Notes: generated by a model from the letters alone, not told the origin. Numbered from the stretch's first letter, positions 1 through 25,400 are shown. The stretch is 64,000 bases of DNA from Lates calcarifer (GCF_001640805.2 NC_066856.1:1621937-1685936), one strand, 5' to 3'. Translations and numbers: made by a program.

Positions 1-12
1 GTCTGTTTGCAG

Positions 13-1200
13 ACTGACACAGCAGCGAGTCTGATGATGCACTGCATCGCTGTATGTTGTGTGTTTTTGTTTTTGCACCTTCTCCCTTTGTCCTTTGCTG
101 ATTTTCTTTCCTCGGATGCTTCAGGGGGACGTGCCCTTTGTTTTTCAGAATGTCACGTCTAACTCCATTGTTTCTAAATGACAACTCTGGTGCTTATTCT
201 TTCAGTCAGTGGTCGAAATGCAGGAAAATAAAAACAGCTTTGGCAGTGGCAGGCCATGCTCCTTGTTTTCTCCAGCATTGTTTTTTTTTTTCAGACCACT
301 GCAAACAGCAGCAAGCTGCTTTAGACTTTTTCTTGGAGGAGCTTGTGATCAGTCAAGTTATCAGTCGTGTATGTAACCTGTACGGAGCTGTCCCTGTGGA
401 GGAGCTGCGAGGAGGGACGACCGTATGAAGACAAACATTTACTGTAGCAAAAGGAGCCCACTCTTCACAGAAGTCACTGCATAACTCTGTGCTTCCTTTT
501 GAACAGACACCTGTAATCGAAGAAAATCAACTGTGTATGTGAATATTCATTGTATAAAGATAATGAAAGTAAATAAAGTACTTAAATATTATAATTAATT
601 ACACAGAGCCGCCGCTCCATTGATGGAAATCTGTGATGCCTTTGTTCTTATCAGAAATCAGTGGGACGTTTCAGGTGGCCTCCATCGTAGCCAGTGGCGT
701 AGATGAAACCTCACCTGGACAGGTGAGAGCGAAGCTGGTTCATGACCCTGTTTATCAGTTCAGTTTGTGACGTGTAACTGCCGACTGCGGTCGAGGCCGC
801 CTGAAACACACCCACACTGTAACATATCGCGTGTAGATACACACTGTAAACACCAACTACACTGTACAGAATGCCCCTTTACTGGAGACGATGTGTATAG
901 AAGATTCATTTTTAATCTGCTTCACCCATTTTAAATGAAGAGAGATGGATTTATGAGATACAAATAAATAAGTGAATAAACCCCCCTCCATGACCACGGC
1001 TGCTTTCTTTGTGTTGCGCTCAGGACTCAGCTAAACACTTTTATTCTGCTTTGAAAGAAAAACTAAACACTGCTCTGGGTTCATCAGCTGTGATTGATAA
1101 GCTCCTGCCTTTGGAAAGAGAAATATTGAGCATCTTCACAGCTGCTTTGAATTCAGTCAGTTTATGTGACTGTGATGCCAACAATACATGGTACACTTGA
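13..1200 (+). CDS. 3' end of an unrecognised gene (putative exons)
   Basis: I do not recognise this product. Three exon-like blocks join in phase 0. Block 295-422 follows a long T-tract acceptor and has a gtatga donor. Block 675-722 follows tttcag and ends at gtgaga. Block 1024-1200 follows gcgctcag and ends in TGA. The joined peptide contains the segments LEELVISQVISRVCNLYG, VASIVASGVDETSPGQ and AKHFYSALKEKLNTALGSS, which read like a soluble helical protein. Two weaker upstream blocks, about 13-51 and 124-181, may belong to it. An AATAAA at 1356-1361 fits its 3' end. The gene is convergent with rmdn1. In human the convergent neighbour of RMDN1 is WWP1, but this C-terminus does not look like a HECT ligase end. 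The exon chain is inferred from splice signals and open frames only. Confidence 0.4.
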
Positions 1201-1345
1201 TCCTTCGTTCGATTTCTGAAACAGAGTCCACTCTGGAGAATGTGTTGGAGACTGACCACACAAAACCACTCTGAGTTATAAACTGTCATTTATAGTCAAA
1301 TAACTGCAGGAATGGATTTGTTACATGTCAAAAAACAAACAGGTG

Positions 1346-1361
1346 TTTATTTGAAAATAAA
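1346..1361. terminator. Back-to-back poly(A) signals of convergent genes
   Basis: TTTATT at 1346-1351 is AATAAA on the - strand, 371 bases beyond the rmdn1 stop codon. AATAAA on the + strand at 1356-1361 is 156 bases beyond the stop of the unrecognised upstream gene. If both are used, the two 3' UTRs overlap by a few tens of bases. Confidence 0.5.
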
Positions 1362-1721
1362 AAACATTGAACGTCACAGTGAAAGCTTGAACTTTCATAC
1401 TGACATTTAAACTGAACTGGAGGAAGCGGATCCTTGTGCTGCTGATGAAGTTGGTCTCATTTCTTGATTAAAGCAGAAAAACTCTAAAAATGTCATTTAC
1501 AACAGGTAAAGACAGAGATCATGGACAGTCCTATATTTATATTTATACTGTGGCTTTAAATTAACTAAGAGCTGGACACTGGCCTGTTACATCAAAGGCA
1601 TGAGTGATTTCTTTGTAAGGTCACTTACAGTTCTCCTGTATTAATAATTACAGAATCCTACAAAGAAAACATTTTGTTAGTAGTTAACAGTCTAAAAGTC
1701 CTGAGAGGTAAAAACACAGCC

Positions 1722-4700
1722 TCATCCCAGCTTCTTCAGGAGGTCCACAGCTTCTTTATGGACCTGCACAGAAACAAATGAGTATTCACATCAGCACTCA
1801 AAGTCTTCCTCATGTAAACACAGTAAAACCACATCAGAGCTCGCACCTCTTTGTCCTCCAGTGTGCGGGCAGGGTACTCTTTAGCTTTGGTTAACCAGTG
1901 CAGTGCTTTCTGCTCGTCTTTCATCACCATGTACGTCTTCCCCAGCATCAGCAGGTTCTTACTGTAGAAGTCCGGATCAACTGGGAAAAATGAACATTTA
2001 TGCACAGTCAGTGAAACTTCATTCACAAGCACAGAGCTGCAGTCGACAGGAGATCAGCTGTTATTCAGAGACTGTCTCTGTGTGGGTTTATTAGTATGCA
2101 GCATTTTACCTTCTTCAGCTTTCAGGAAGAATTCCAAAGCCTGAAAAGAGACAGAAAACTTCATCCACAGACGTGTTTGTGACTCACGAGGCCAAAACAA
2201 AAGCTGCTCTAACTTCAGCCACTGCAGTTACAAAAAAAAAAAAAAAAAAAAAAAGTCCTCACCTCCTCATATGTGGACACAGGTGGTGATGAGAAAATGA
2301 CGGCCGCCACTTTACGTTGATACCACGGCAGCTCAGCAAAAGCAAAGCACCTAAGAGAAGACGAGAGGTGAAGATTTCTCTGGATAAAAGCCTTAAAGCG
2401 GCCGTGCACTGAGCTCACGTGACAACGTGTTCAAGTACTTTCTTCCTCATAAAACATTTTCCAAGCCATTTTTAAAAAGTAAACCTCTTGGTCTCAGCTT
2501 CACAGCTAAAGCTCTAAAACTCCTTGCTCTAATATTTGGCACAATACTGAGATCCTGGATGAAACATCTGCTGTTAGTGACATGGTTCAGTCTGAGACTG
2601 TTGCTCAGTGGGACAGTCCTTCATACTGATCCAGACTGAAATACCTTGACAACTACAGACCTTTCTCACAGCAGACACTTTGTCATATCACTGCAGGGAA
2701 CACTGACTCACTGAGAGAGTGTTCTGAGCCACTGCTAGGTTAAATTGGTTTCACCTGACGAGTCAGAATGTAGCTGTGAAAAACATCTGTTTAATGAATC
2801 AGACCGAAATGTGGTCCAGCTGTTTGTATCCCCCCTCAGGATGAACTCTTACCCTGAGCCGTGAGCACGGTTGAAAACACTTAAGCCCGGCACACGGTAA
2901 AAGATTTAGAAAATTTTAAGCGATAATGTAGAAAATGTAAGAGACCACACACGTGACAACAAATAATGACAGATTTCACCGTCTTCACAGATTCACCACC
3001 AACAACCAAAGTCTGGACTCTCAAAACTCCAAATCTTGCACGAGCAGGGATGTTTTCTGTTGGTTTTTTTGGTTTGTTTGTTGTGCTTCCGTCTTCAGTC
3101 AGCTTGCTTTCTGATCGGCTATTGTTCCACATGACAATCCACAGAGAGCGTGCTCTGCTTTCCTCTGGGTCGCCCCCACACAACAGGATTTCTGATGGTA
3201 AAAATTGGGGCGGCTCTGATTGTCTTCAGAGCAGGATATAATCACTCTGAACACACCTCACCTTTAGAACCATCACCTCAAAAAGTGACAACTGCACAAC
3301 ATATATTGTTGTGAAGAGTCTTCAGCACCAACAAACATTTTCCACTGCAAGCATCACTTCCTGAACCTCCACAGTGATGGAAGAAACACCTGAGTCAAAT
3401 CTCAAACAGACTTGGTTTAAAGAGGAAAGAGGTCTCACCAGTATCCCAGGATGTGTAGGGAAGTAGCATCTTTGGGATTGAGCTCGACGGCTCTCTGGGA
3501 AGAAAAAACATGTTTCACTTCAGATGACAAGTTAAATGTGATGCCGTGATGAAACTGACCCAGATGTCCTCTCACCTCCAGATGGTCTCTGATGATGTAT
3601 GAGTTTCCAATTTTCACCTTGACTCCCTCGTAATCCCCGATGTCACTGAGACACACGGCGTACCACTGTGTCAGGAGAGGAATGAAGCTCATAGTTTAAA
3701 CTGCACTGACAAGCATCCTGCAGGGGAATGAACCTCTGTCTTACTTTATGTGCTGCAAAACACTTGTCATCTTTGTCCAGTCGCTCTCTTGGCGTATTCG
3801 AAGGCCTCGAACGTCAGCTGCTTCTTGCGCTCGGCCTCCATGTTGGGCAGGAGGGACAGGTCCCGGGACGCCCTGGCCAGCCTCCACAGGAACTCCGCTT
3901 CATCACTGGATGGACACACATTTCCAGTATGTGATATTACAGATGCAGTATGTATTAACTCTTTTACTTTGGTGCCCCCTGGTGGCAGAGCACAAAGCAC
4001 TCTACTAGAAGTAAGAACAGAAATATCTAATAAACAATGCTGTGTCTCACCTGTCCTTGTACTGCAGCAACAGCTGGTAGAGTTTCTCTGTCTCTGCACT
4101 GCTGTACAGGTAGTCTGCCTGCTCCAGGACCTCCTCTGCACAGGTACAAAGCACCGCAACAACACATTCAGTCAGAAAACTGTCACACAACACTTCACTA
4201 TACTGGGCTCTATTTAAAAAATAAAAATAAAAGCTCTACACGGTCAGGACAAGAGTCAGAGTGGACTAGACTTACTTTTCATTACTTTGATATACACTCA
4301 CTGGCCACTTTATTAGGTACACCTGATACAATCCAATATAACAGCTCTGCCATATATTCTCCCTTTATTGAGCTTAAAATGGCCACTTTTTATTAAAGCT
4401 TTGCGTTTAGTGTTAATTCAGCTATAATTACAGGTGGTGTACTAGGTTGCATTACATTGAAAATGTGTTTCTAGTATTCTTCCCCCCTCATGTTTGTAAA
4501 TGGGGTGGACAAAACATTAGAAACACTTCTCAGTACAAAGTAGTTCATTTCCACACTGCTGCAACCTACAACCTCAATGATAAACAGAGACAGAGAGATT
4601 AATGCCTCTCTGACACTGACAGCTCAAACCTGAACATCATTATCTTTGCAAAGGTGAAATTTATGGCTGAGCTCTTGGATTGCATTGCATTAGATGCCAC

Positions 4701-5509
4701 TGAGTGTAAAATTCAAAGACTGAATCTTTCATCTGTTCTCTCTCAGGCTCAGACCAGTTCACAGCTCTTCCCAGGATGGAGTCACTTGTCCTCCCACCTT
4801 ACCCTCCACCCCTCAGCCCCACAGAGGAGCTCCTCTCCTCGTGGACACAGTGAATTCATCACTGTGACAGTGTTTTGGATTATGTTATTCTAAACCTCAC
4901 CCCCTTGCAAAAAGCTGTATTTGAATTCTCCCATGAAGCTCAGTTTTCTACCTTTTCCCAGAGCGTGGATCACGGCTGAACTCTGCACCCAGTGATAAGC
5001 TCCATAGCCCAGGCAGGAGAGAGCAGGAAGCCCGAGGAGGAATGCAGCTCCTCCACCCTGCACAGGAGAGGAGGTGACAGGTGCAGGTTAGACTGAGTCC
5101 AGGCTGCTGTTTGACCAGTCTGAGCTGACCTGAGGTAACCTGACCTGAGGTAACCTGACAGAGGGTCACTGCACAGTTTGTTACACTTGGACTAAATGCA
5201 CTGAAATCAGACTGAGCCTGTTCTGACTGAGCAGCTCACAGTTAAAGCTGCTGACCTTTCACCTACATCCGCACAGCAGCAGCTCAACGTATACATATGT
5301 AAGCAGGTAAACAGTTTCTATGGGTGAGAATAAAGCGCTTCATTATTTACGGTCAGAGCAGCGGCGGCCCTCCTAGAGGTGGTCCAGTAAAACCGGCTCG
5401 TTCCCCGGACTCCGCCGCCTTTAGCACCGGACGACACCGGCGGTAACGTCCTGCTCACGAACCGAATGAGCGCTCTCCCAGCCATCGAGTCCGAGGTCCA
5501 AACACTCAA
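1722..5509 (-). CDS. rmdn1: Regulator of microtubule dynamics 1 (RMDN1/FAM82B)
   Basis: A TPR-like protein of the RMDN family, linked to microtubules, spindle poles and mitochondria. Coding exons in transcript order: 5509-5351, 5057-4952, 4135-4051, 3905-3745, 3665-3576, 3494-3439, 2350-2263, 2140-2110, 1980-1847, 1763-1722. All have GT-AG borders. Diagnostic segments are GDYEGVKVKIGNSYIIRDHLE, ELNPKDATSLHILGYW, AELPWYQRKVAAVIFSSPP and DPDFYSKNLLMLGKTY. The product is about 308 residues from the second Met (5485), close to the usual size of about 314. The basic N-terminus beginning MAGRALIRFVSRTL suits mitochondrial targeting, and a hydrophobic stretch (GGGAAFLLGLPALSCLGYG) follows. Exon 4 (3745-3905) is 161 nt where phase needs 160: one extra base near 3781-3784 breaks the frame after YAKRA, and the next frame resumes with DKDDKCFAAHK. 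The gene is head-to-head with copine A, as in human RMDN1-CPNE3. Confidence 0.93.
4296..4610. repeat. Teleost interspersed repeat in rmdn1 intron 2
   Basis: The motif cactttattaggtacacct (about 4301-4324), the later acagctctgccatatattct and the following ggggtggacaaaacattaga resemble a repeat seen often in fish genomes. Related words (cttagttgtcagttt, cctaataaactgaca) occur at 40596-40634. No coding sequence was seen. Family assignment is from memory, not a search. Confidence 0.5.
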
Positions 5510-6765
5510 TCATCAGAGAGGCTCAGGGAGTCACAAACTTACAGCAAAGACAAACAGGAAGTGTTCAAGAGCACAAACAGAAAACGTTTCAAAAGGACAA
5601 TAACGCACAAACTAAACATTATATTTCATTTTATAGTTTGCCTTAAAATTGTGACTCGTGTAGCTTATATTTTAGATAATTTTTCTTTTGTCCTGTTTTT
5701 ACTGCTTAATGTTTGTATATTGTAGTATTTTAGCACAACCTCACACATACATATTTGTGTGGTTGTTTTTTTAAATTAACATTTCCTCCTTTAACTAGAC
5801 TGAGGCTGTTCATAGAGCCACATTAAAAACAAACTGCCAAACAGCAGCAGTTTAAACTTTTCTTTTAGCGAGCGGCTAATATTGTTTTCTTTCTTGAATG
5901 CACCCCGGAAATGTCTGCTCCCCCCAAATATAGCCGATGAGAAACAACCAGCCCTCGTGCGAGTTCCACCCTAACATTTACCAACTTACTGTGCAATACA
6001 GTGTCACTATAAAGTTTTATTCGTTTAATTTTAGCACAAATACAGTACATAACACGTATTTAGATGGGCTAACTTCACGAGTAACCTCAGAGAAAATAAG
6101 TCGTTAGCTTAGCGACTCAGCCTCCAGAAAGGAGGTGGGTTTGCGGGGCGGAGCCGCCGCTCTGCACCGCCCCGGGTCCTCAGCTGTTCTTGTCAGATAA
6201 CGTTACATGTACCGTTTTACCGCAAGCGGACGGTAACACATTTAATTTCAACAACTAAACAGGTAAATAAGTCTGAGTGAGCTGTGCGTTAATATGAAGA
6301 GATATTTCTGGAAGGGTGTTCGGTTGGTGGTATTAGTTTTGGTGCACAGGGCGGCGCCACACCCACCAAAATACCCGCAAGTTTAATTAAAACTGTCATA
6401 GTCCAGGTCTGTGCGTTTATTGGCATATTATTATTTATACAGATGTCTGTTGGACCTCAGTAGGAACTAAAAGTAATCTCTGTTAAAGGTAGCCCATATT
6501 TTGTGATAAAAAAAAACGTGGTGGGCTAATGGTAGTACTGCAACCTGCTGCTCCTCCCAGAGAAGACGTTAATTACTGCAAATATTATAATGTATTTCCA
6601 CTGTAACACCAGACAAGGCCTGCATTAAAAGTTTTACTTTAGTGAAAGTATTAGTAAAGGCTGCAGTATTTCCCTCTGAAATGTTGTGGAGTAGAAACGT
6701 AAAGCAGCAGAAATATTCACTCATTAAAATTCACAGCATCTATCATCCCAGTTCAGCAAGCTGCC
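5510..6765. promoter_or_regulatory. Divergent promoter region of rmdn1 and copine A
   Basis: This 1.26-kb gap lies between the rmdn1 start (- strand) and the copine A ATG (+ strand). The GC-rich core at about 6131-6180 contains a GC box (ggggcgg, 6145-6151) and is followed by gataacgttac. The copine A first coding exon probably starts after an acceptor at gttcag (about 6751-6756), so a 5' UTR exon likely lies upstream. A possible donor is ggacg|gtaaca near 6231. No open frame of note was seen. Confidence 0.5.
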
Positions 6766-12830
<6,065 letters not shown>

Positions 12831-15452
12831 AAAGGTGCGACGATTAACCCAAATACCTCATATTAACTGCCTGTCTGCATCTCCTGCTCCCTCCCTCTAT
12901 GTTCACTGGATGGAATGATGCAAATCAAAGCCAAAAATTGTTCTTATCAGCTTGTGCTGTCACATGAACGTGGGGTAAAGAATAACAGAATCACAGTGAA
13001 CCCCAAATCCATGACTGAACTCATTATCGCTTCAGTCTGATCCATGACAGAAGAATTCCTTGGACGCACGATACTTTATCATGCATGAAATCGCCAAGCA
13101 ATCTCAATAAAAATAATCACATTATTTTGTCATGTGTCATCTGACATGTTGGTATACCTTTATTGATTAAATATTATTTCTTGGACGTTTCTTTGTTCTC
13201 TCTTTATCAGGTTTTCTCTGCTGTTACTTTGCACAGCTTCTCGCTGCTGCTCTAACCCACCTCCCTGTTGGTACACATCCTGGTTGCTCCTGTACATGAA
13301 AGCAAAGTTTAATTTACATAGAAACGATGAGCTTTGTTTTGATACTGTGGGTCAGTATTTTTCACTGGCACCAGTGCTGTAAAAGGTCTGTTCATAACAA
13401 ACAAGAGACTGAGCTATGACCACAACAAATGAAACAAGATGACACAGCTGGTTTCAAGATGGATGGCTCTTGCTGACAAAGATAATCAACTAAAAAACCT
13501 CTTTATCTCACTCCTCCAACAGAAACACAGAGCTCGTATTAGTAGATAAGGGGGATCTCATTACTGATGCTCCCTTGTGTCTGACTAATATCACCAGTTC
13601 CTGTTCACAGCATGATTTTCCCAAAGTGCACAAAGTCTCTGCACTAATTTAATATTAAATCACATTTCCACTTTTCTGTAGCTGTGTTCGTGACCATTTT
13701 ACACTAATGAACAGTGATTTTACCAGCTCTGCTATACTGTTTCAACCTGCAACACACAGGGAGTAATATGTAATATGAGACAATATCATCTGCTGACTTC
13801 ACACAATCACTTCCATTCATATCAAATCACAAAAAGCAGCTAAAATATATAAATATGTGACATTTTTATTTTTGAGCTCAACCAGACATTTCAATGAAAA
13901 ACAATCTTCTCTGTTAATAAAAACAGATAAATCCTGTTCACTATAAAGAGCCACGTTCTCATATATTGAGCTTTAAATGTTTTACATTCTATAAAAGAAA
14001 ACTGAACATTAAAGTCCTATTTGTTTACATTAAAGCAGGATATTATGTGAACCTGATATTTTACCTGGAAGTGGCATGGCTTACACACAGCATGTGACTT
14101 GTCAGTTGACCCATCATTCTCTAAAATCCAAAAATGTTTCCAGACCGCTGATTTATTCACCAGAGGACTTTTTTTTTTTTTTTTTTTAGTGGTGTGCGCA
14201 CTCAGGGGACTTTAGGTGTTTCCACAGAAAAAGGGCTGAAAGTGAGTGGAATGAGTGGATGTAGGTAGTAGGTAGTAGCTAGAGAAAAAGTTCAGTGTTT
14301 TTGTTACTCTTGTGGTGTTGGCTGCACGGTACCCACAGCAGCCTGTGTTATTGCGCTTAATAAAAGCTTCATAAAAGAGCTGACGTCCCCGCGCTTGCTC
14401 AGTGAGGGACGTTACAATATGTACGATGTCTGACCGATGTTTTCATTTTGGGTCGATGCTATTGGATCGTTGATCAATTAATCGATGTATCGATGTATTG
14501 TCACACAGTGTTTTGGTTTGTTTTGTTCTGGCTGTTGCCACCTGGCGGATGTCCCTGTAACTAAAAACGAACTCACTGGGCACCGCCCACCAAGCTGGGT
14601 CTGCTGTGTCTCTACTGCCAACCTCCAAACACAGCAGACAGACAGTTGGATAACCAGGTTAGGACGAGCACAGTAACGACTGTTTTTTCATGTTATGTCT
14701 TATGTATCTATGTTAAAATAAATAGAGACATTCATGTTACATTAGCTAGATCAGTTTACGTGACTGATGTTGGTGCCACGCTTGGTGCCTGTGTTACATT
14801 TTTCTTCGTATCATGTGACCATTAGCTAAAACAAACACAGGCGTTTAACGTTCAGTGTCTCTGCTGTGGGACGGGGCGGCCTCTGTAACGTTAGCTATCA
14901 GTAACGTCATTTAGCCACAGCTCGGTCCGTTAATTCTGGTTTCTGTTAACGGTTCGTTAACTGACGTAAACGTTAGCAACGTCAGTCAGTTCTCTTTACA
15001 ACTCTTCTCTTTACTTTGATTAAATCCAGTGCATGCTAACGTTAGCCCGGAGGAAATATGCGACGTTTTACATTTTAACAAGGGCTGTTAAGTGGGTCAA
15101 GTGTCAGCCGAATTTACAAAAAGACCACAAATGAGTGATAGGATCTCTTATATAAGATGTATATCATCTGGGAAGCATTTATATCCAAAACCCGATTTTT
15201 GAATGTAGTTTGGTGTGTTTGCTCGGTTCTCTTCTTCTGTAAGCGATCAATGAGTTTTCGAAGTTTCCAAACCCTAATGGAAACTCAGTGGATTGAGAAA
15301 GTGGATGAATGTGGAGGTGTGGGTGGAGCAAGTGTTTCACAGAATTAAGTCATAACTCAGTCATGGCATGGCTGACTGTGGGTGTGGTGTATGAAATGTT
15401 CCACTCTGCTCATCTGTGTCTGTCAGTACTTGAGAGTGAGCGTGTCCTCCAG
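12831..15452. other. Intergenic: copine A 3' UTR and copine B upstream region
   Basis: No protein gene was seen. The copine A 3' UTR probably ends just past AATAAA at 13106-13111. A poly(T) run lies at about 14169-14188. Around 14440-14510, repeated atcgatgtatcgatg words look like a fish transposon end. From about 14830 to 15050 there is CpG-containing sequence with ggggcggcc (14874-14882) and a cluster of aacgtta motifs, including the perfect palindrome GCTAACGTTAGC at 15035-15046. This is the best candidate for the copine B promoter and 5' UTR exon. Confidence 0.5.
13106..13111 (+). terminator. Poly(A) signal of copine A
   Basis: AATAAA lies 276 bases after the copine A stop codon, in an A-rich context. 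It is the first canonical hexamer noticed downstream of the gene. Confidence 0.55.
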
Positions 15453-15458
15453 GCTGTG

Positions 15459-21512
<6,054 letters not shown>

Positions 21513-22474
21513 GGATCAACTTCTCTTCTCCATGGAACTCAGACTCTTCTATGATTGTATGAGCATGCAACACTCTTAAAATGATGTTCCAACCGTTTAC
21601 AGCCATAACTAACAGCCATATTACGCTGATATGTGTTAATACGCCTGTAATATATGTGTATATATGTGACTCAAGTGCCAGAATCTGTCATTTATTTTAT
21701 GACTTGTTTAAAGGAATGAGTTGAAACGTGTGTGACTTCAGATTGTCAGTCAGAAACATGAAAGGTCTGTAGTGCTCATTAATACTACATACTGCTATAG
21801 TAGTACTAATGTTGACAGTCAGGTCAATGTCACATGTTCATGTTTCTGTGGGAAATGTAGCATCAGCTGCCACTGAAATCATCAACTTTACCAAACACAG
21901 TTCAGGTAGACCTCAGTGATGATTACACATGAGACGTCAACAGATTCACAGGTTTGTTTAAACGAATAACTTTTGTAGATTTTGCATTACAAATATTATT
22001 GCTTTGTGTCCTTGCTGCTCTTTTGTACTTCTGTTTCTTTTTTAAACTCACTTTGGTGCTTCAGTATGAATGTTTATATCCAGAGGAGTGATTGATTAAT
22101 GCATGTTTACATAGATTAACATTAGAAGTTCACTCTGTCTTAAGAGGAGTACAAACACTTCTCACTTTAATGACTGTTATAAAACTGATCCAGTACATTT
22201 CATTAAGTCTACATGTTTATTTGTTGTTGTTTGTGCTGATCACTGTCATTGCCTTATGTAATAATAACAAATATTTTTATCACTATTTTATGTTAATCTG
22301 ATATTCAATGGAATAAGAAAATATTTAACATGTTTTATGTAAAACTATGAGACAATTAGCCTTTTTGTTTTTTTATGTTTGTGTCACTTCCTTAATGTCA
22401 CAACATTAAAAACAGACTTTATGTATTTTACCTCAGATTCACAGACAATCCTGTGCATTCTTCAAATGTCCATC

Positions 22475-22480
22475 ATTAAA
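22475..22480 (+). terminator. Probable poly(A) signal of copine B distal transcript
   Basis: ATTAAA, the common variant hexamer, lies about 0.96 kb after the distal stop. I saw no AATAAA between the two. This is a weak assignment. Confidence 0.3.
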
Positions 22481-25400
22481 GTTATGTCAGAAAAACACTG
22501 AGCTTTTCTACATTTGGTCTGTGGTGAAAGCTGATTACTGATGATGACAAACACTCTGTGGTTCACATGTGCTGATATCAGTCCAAACAAACTGTATCTT
22601 CATATGAAAAATAATTTACTTATAACAAACATATACAAGATGCTCTTCATGTCTTTACACCAACAACATGTATTACAAGTTCACGTGATGGGATTTGTTG
22701 ATAATAATAAAAAGATGAGACCATGCTTTGATGGTTCAGATGGTGCACAAACTCAGCTAACGTTAGCTGGCCTGAAACCGGTGGTAACTGTGAAACAGTA
22801 ACAGGAACTTTATCAACCCCTGTTTCAGAGGCAGTTTGATGGTGTGACACTGCAGAGAGGAGCTGGACCTCTGATCCTCCACATGGTTTGTTTCATCTTA
22901 ACATTACTTTGTGTTACATTAACATCTGCCAAGTGCCCATCTCCAAACGACGTGATGCTATAGATAACGGTACCTTACTGTGAGCGTGGCGCCTGAACTG
23001 ACATAGAGCTTGTTAGCTAACGTTAGCTAGCTAACTAAACTACGAACCGTTAACTTCGGTTCAACTGTCACTGCGTTCGTAAAACTGAACTGTGTCGAGA
23101 CTGGTGACAGAATATACAGATACATATACATGTTAATTGTAGTTTGAGCTGGAGCTGGTTAAGCTGCTCTGGTAGAACCACTTCTGTTCACGTGTTCCGT
23201 TCAGACTGAGTTTTCTTTCATACTTTACGACTTTTTTGGGACCTTGTGTTTCTTTAGTTTCATCTCACATATAATGTCTGATCACTGGAGCATGTTAATG
23301 AAGCTTTTCTGGCACTAATCAAGGCTAAAGAAGCTTATGACTTCCTGTGTTCCACATTCTTGAGGCCTCAGGCTGAGTTTCCCAGCGACCAGCCCAGGCT
23401 CCAGTCTCTGCTGCCCAGTGACACCGAGCCTCAGCGGTCCTGCTCCATAGTCACTGCTCAGCCAGCTGCTCCAGTGTCAGCCACCCCAGCCGACGTCTCT
23501 CCAGTTGCTGGGTTGACTGTCCTGACCGACGTCTCACCAACACTGATCTCCAGTCGACCACCTGTCGATGGTCCACCTGACTTTTTCCTCCTCAGGGTGT
23601 TTCCCTCCATCTCTGTTGATGAGAATAATTTTTACAGAAGATGGTTGACAGTGTACGGCTGTCTCATCGTCTCGTCTCATTTTCTCTTCACCTGTAAACA
23701 CAGACAGCTGATGAGTGAGGAAACAAACCTTCAGGTGTTGGTTTGTGTCTACATCATAAACACAATATATTGAACTCACAGATTCTCTGTTTCCATCTTT
23801 CACAAACAGAGGAGTGTCTGTCACTCTGTCCACTGCTGGCTGCTTCAGTTAGATGTTAAATCCCTCAGTGTTGTCTGAGGAGAGCTCAGCTCTCAGGTAT
23901 CTGTGGCTTATCTGAGGTTTCCATCATGTCAGACACACAGGTCAGCTCTAAGAAATAAAGGTGCATGAAGCACCAGTGCAGGATGCACTGAAAACACTGA
24001 CCTGTGCTTCACAGCCATGATCAACAAACTTTACATATTTGCAGTTTACTACTCCAGTCAAATGAGTCCCAGTGCAAGACGCTACCAGGGGCCTTGCCGG
24101 CCCTACCAGACGCTCAGGCTAGAGTAAAAATAACTCCAGCAGTGTGAGGTGTTTGTTACGTGGAGTTAGAGTGCTGCTGCTGTCCTTCACAGTCCTCTTC
24201 CTCTCACCCTGTGTTACCAAACACTGTCTGGACTCCTTGGGAAAGTGACAGAGAACTGACATATAAGCGTGTGTCGGCCTGCTCCGTAGTCAGTCACTCT
24301 CCAGCGGTTCATCTCCTCTGAGTTGTACACAGGTGAGAAGACTCTGGTCACAGTCCTGCCATCGACCTCCAGGAGTCAGACATGGCTCTTGAAGTTGGCC
24401 CTCAGCGCTCCCAGCTCAGTCTGCTCAGGATGAACTGGAAACAGTAAAGATGGAGGAGCAGATCCTGGAGGAGGCACCATCATTCCTGCTGGTCCTTCCA
24501 TCAGAGGACAGTCTGGTGTTCTCCCTCTGCTCCTGCTTTGCATTGTTGAAGGGCGTGGCCATTTAACAAGAACAGAAGGATCCTTTGAATGGAATCAGAG
24601 GAAAGTCCTTGGAGCCTGTGGTGAGGCTGTGATCCAGGCTCAGGATGGACTCCCTCCTGGAGGTGATTTTGGTGCTGCTCAGAGGACAGTTAAAATCAGT
24701 TCTGTACAATAAAAATACACTGAAGAAAATGTGTTTTATATATATATATATATAGAGATATATATAGATAGATAGATAAATGCAGATAAAAGTGATATTG
24801 TGACACTGTTCTGGGAAAAACATCCCAAAAAATCAAATAACTCAAATATTTTTTATATTTATGTTGGAATTTAATCATGGTTTATAATTAAGTAGTTTAT
24901 TATTCTGCACCGTAGTGGTCATCCAGCAGACAGACGATGCCGAGAGTCAGCAGGTGTTTCTCATGGACAAAACTCGAGGAGGCCATGTTGTCACTGCAAC
25001 AGCTGCTCTCTCACTTCCAGATGTTTATCACTGATGTTTTCTTGATTCCGACATTTTCACTTTTCAACACAGTTGAAGAGTTTGTCTTGGCCTCAGAGTT
25101 CACCTCCCGTTCAGCGCTCATTAGCCCATCCTGTCCTGCTAAACTTGAATAATACCATTTATGTTAGTTTGTGGCAGTTTGATTAAATACAGCAGAATAA
25201 GCAGCATGTGAGCATAATTTAAGTGAAATAATAAAGCACTCAGAACCAGTAACGTGGTCTAGACGTGAACAAAATTACTAATATTTTTGTGCAAATGTGC
25301 AAAGTTTAACAAGTCCCATAAATTTTTGGCAAAACATGCAAATGCCATGTGCAACAAATGAATTATCCACTTACTGTAAATAATGTCTAGGATAATAAAC

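Noticed and set aside
566..577. AATAAA at 572-577 as the end of the first gene
   Set aside because: Two phase-compatible exons lie further downstream (675-722, 1024-1200), so this hexamer is more likely intronic.
3750..4217. 155-codon + strand open frame
   Set aside because: It overlaps rmdn1 exons 3 and 4 antisense; no domain and no splice logic of its own.
23360..23773. 137-codon + strand open frame
   Set aside because: Pro/Ser-rich start, no known domain, no supporting splice context or paralogue; kept only as intergenic description.
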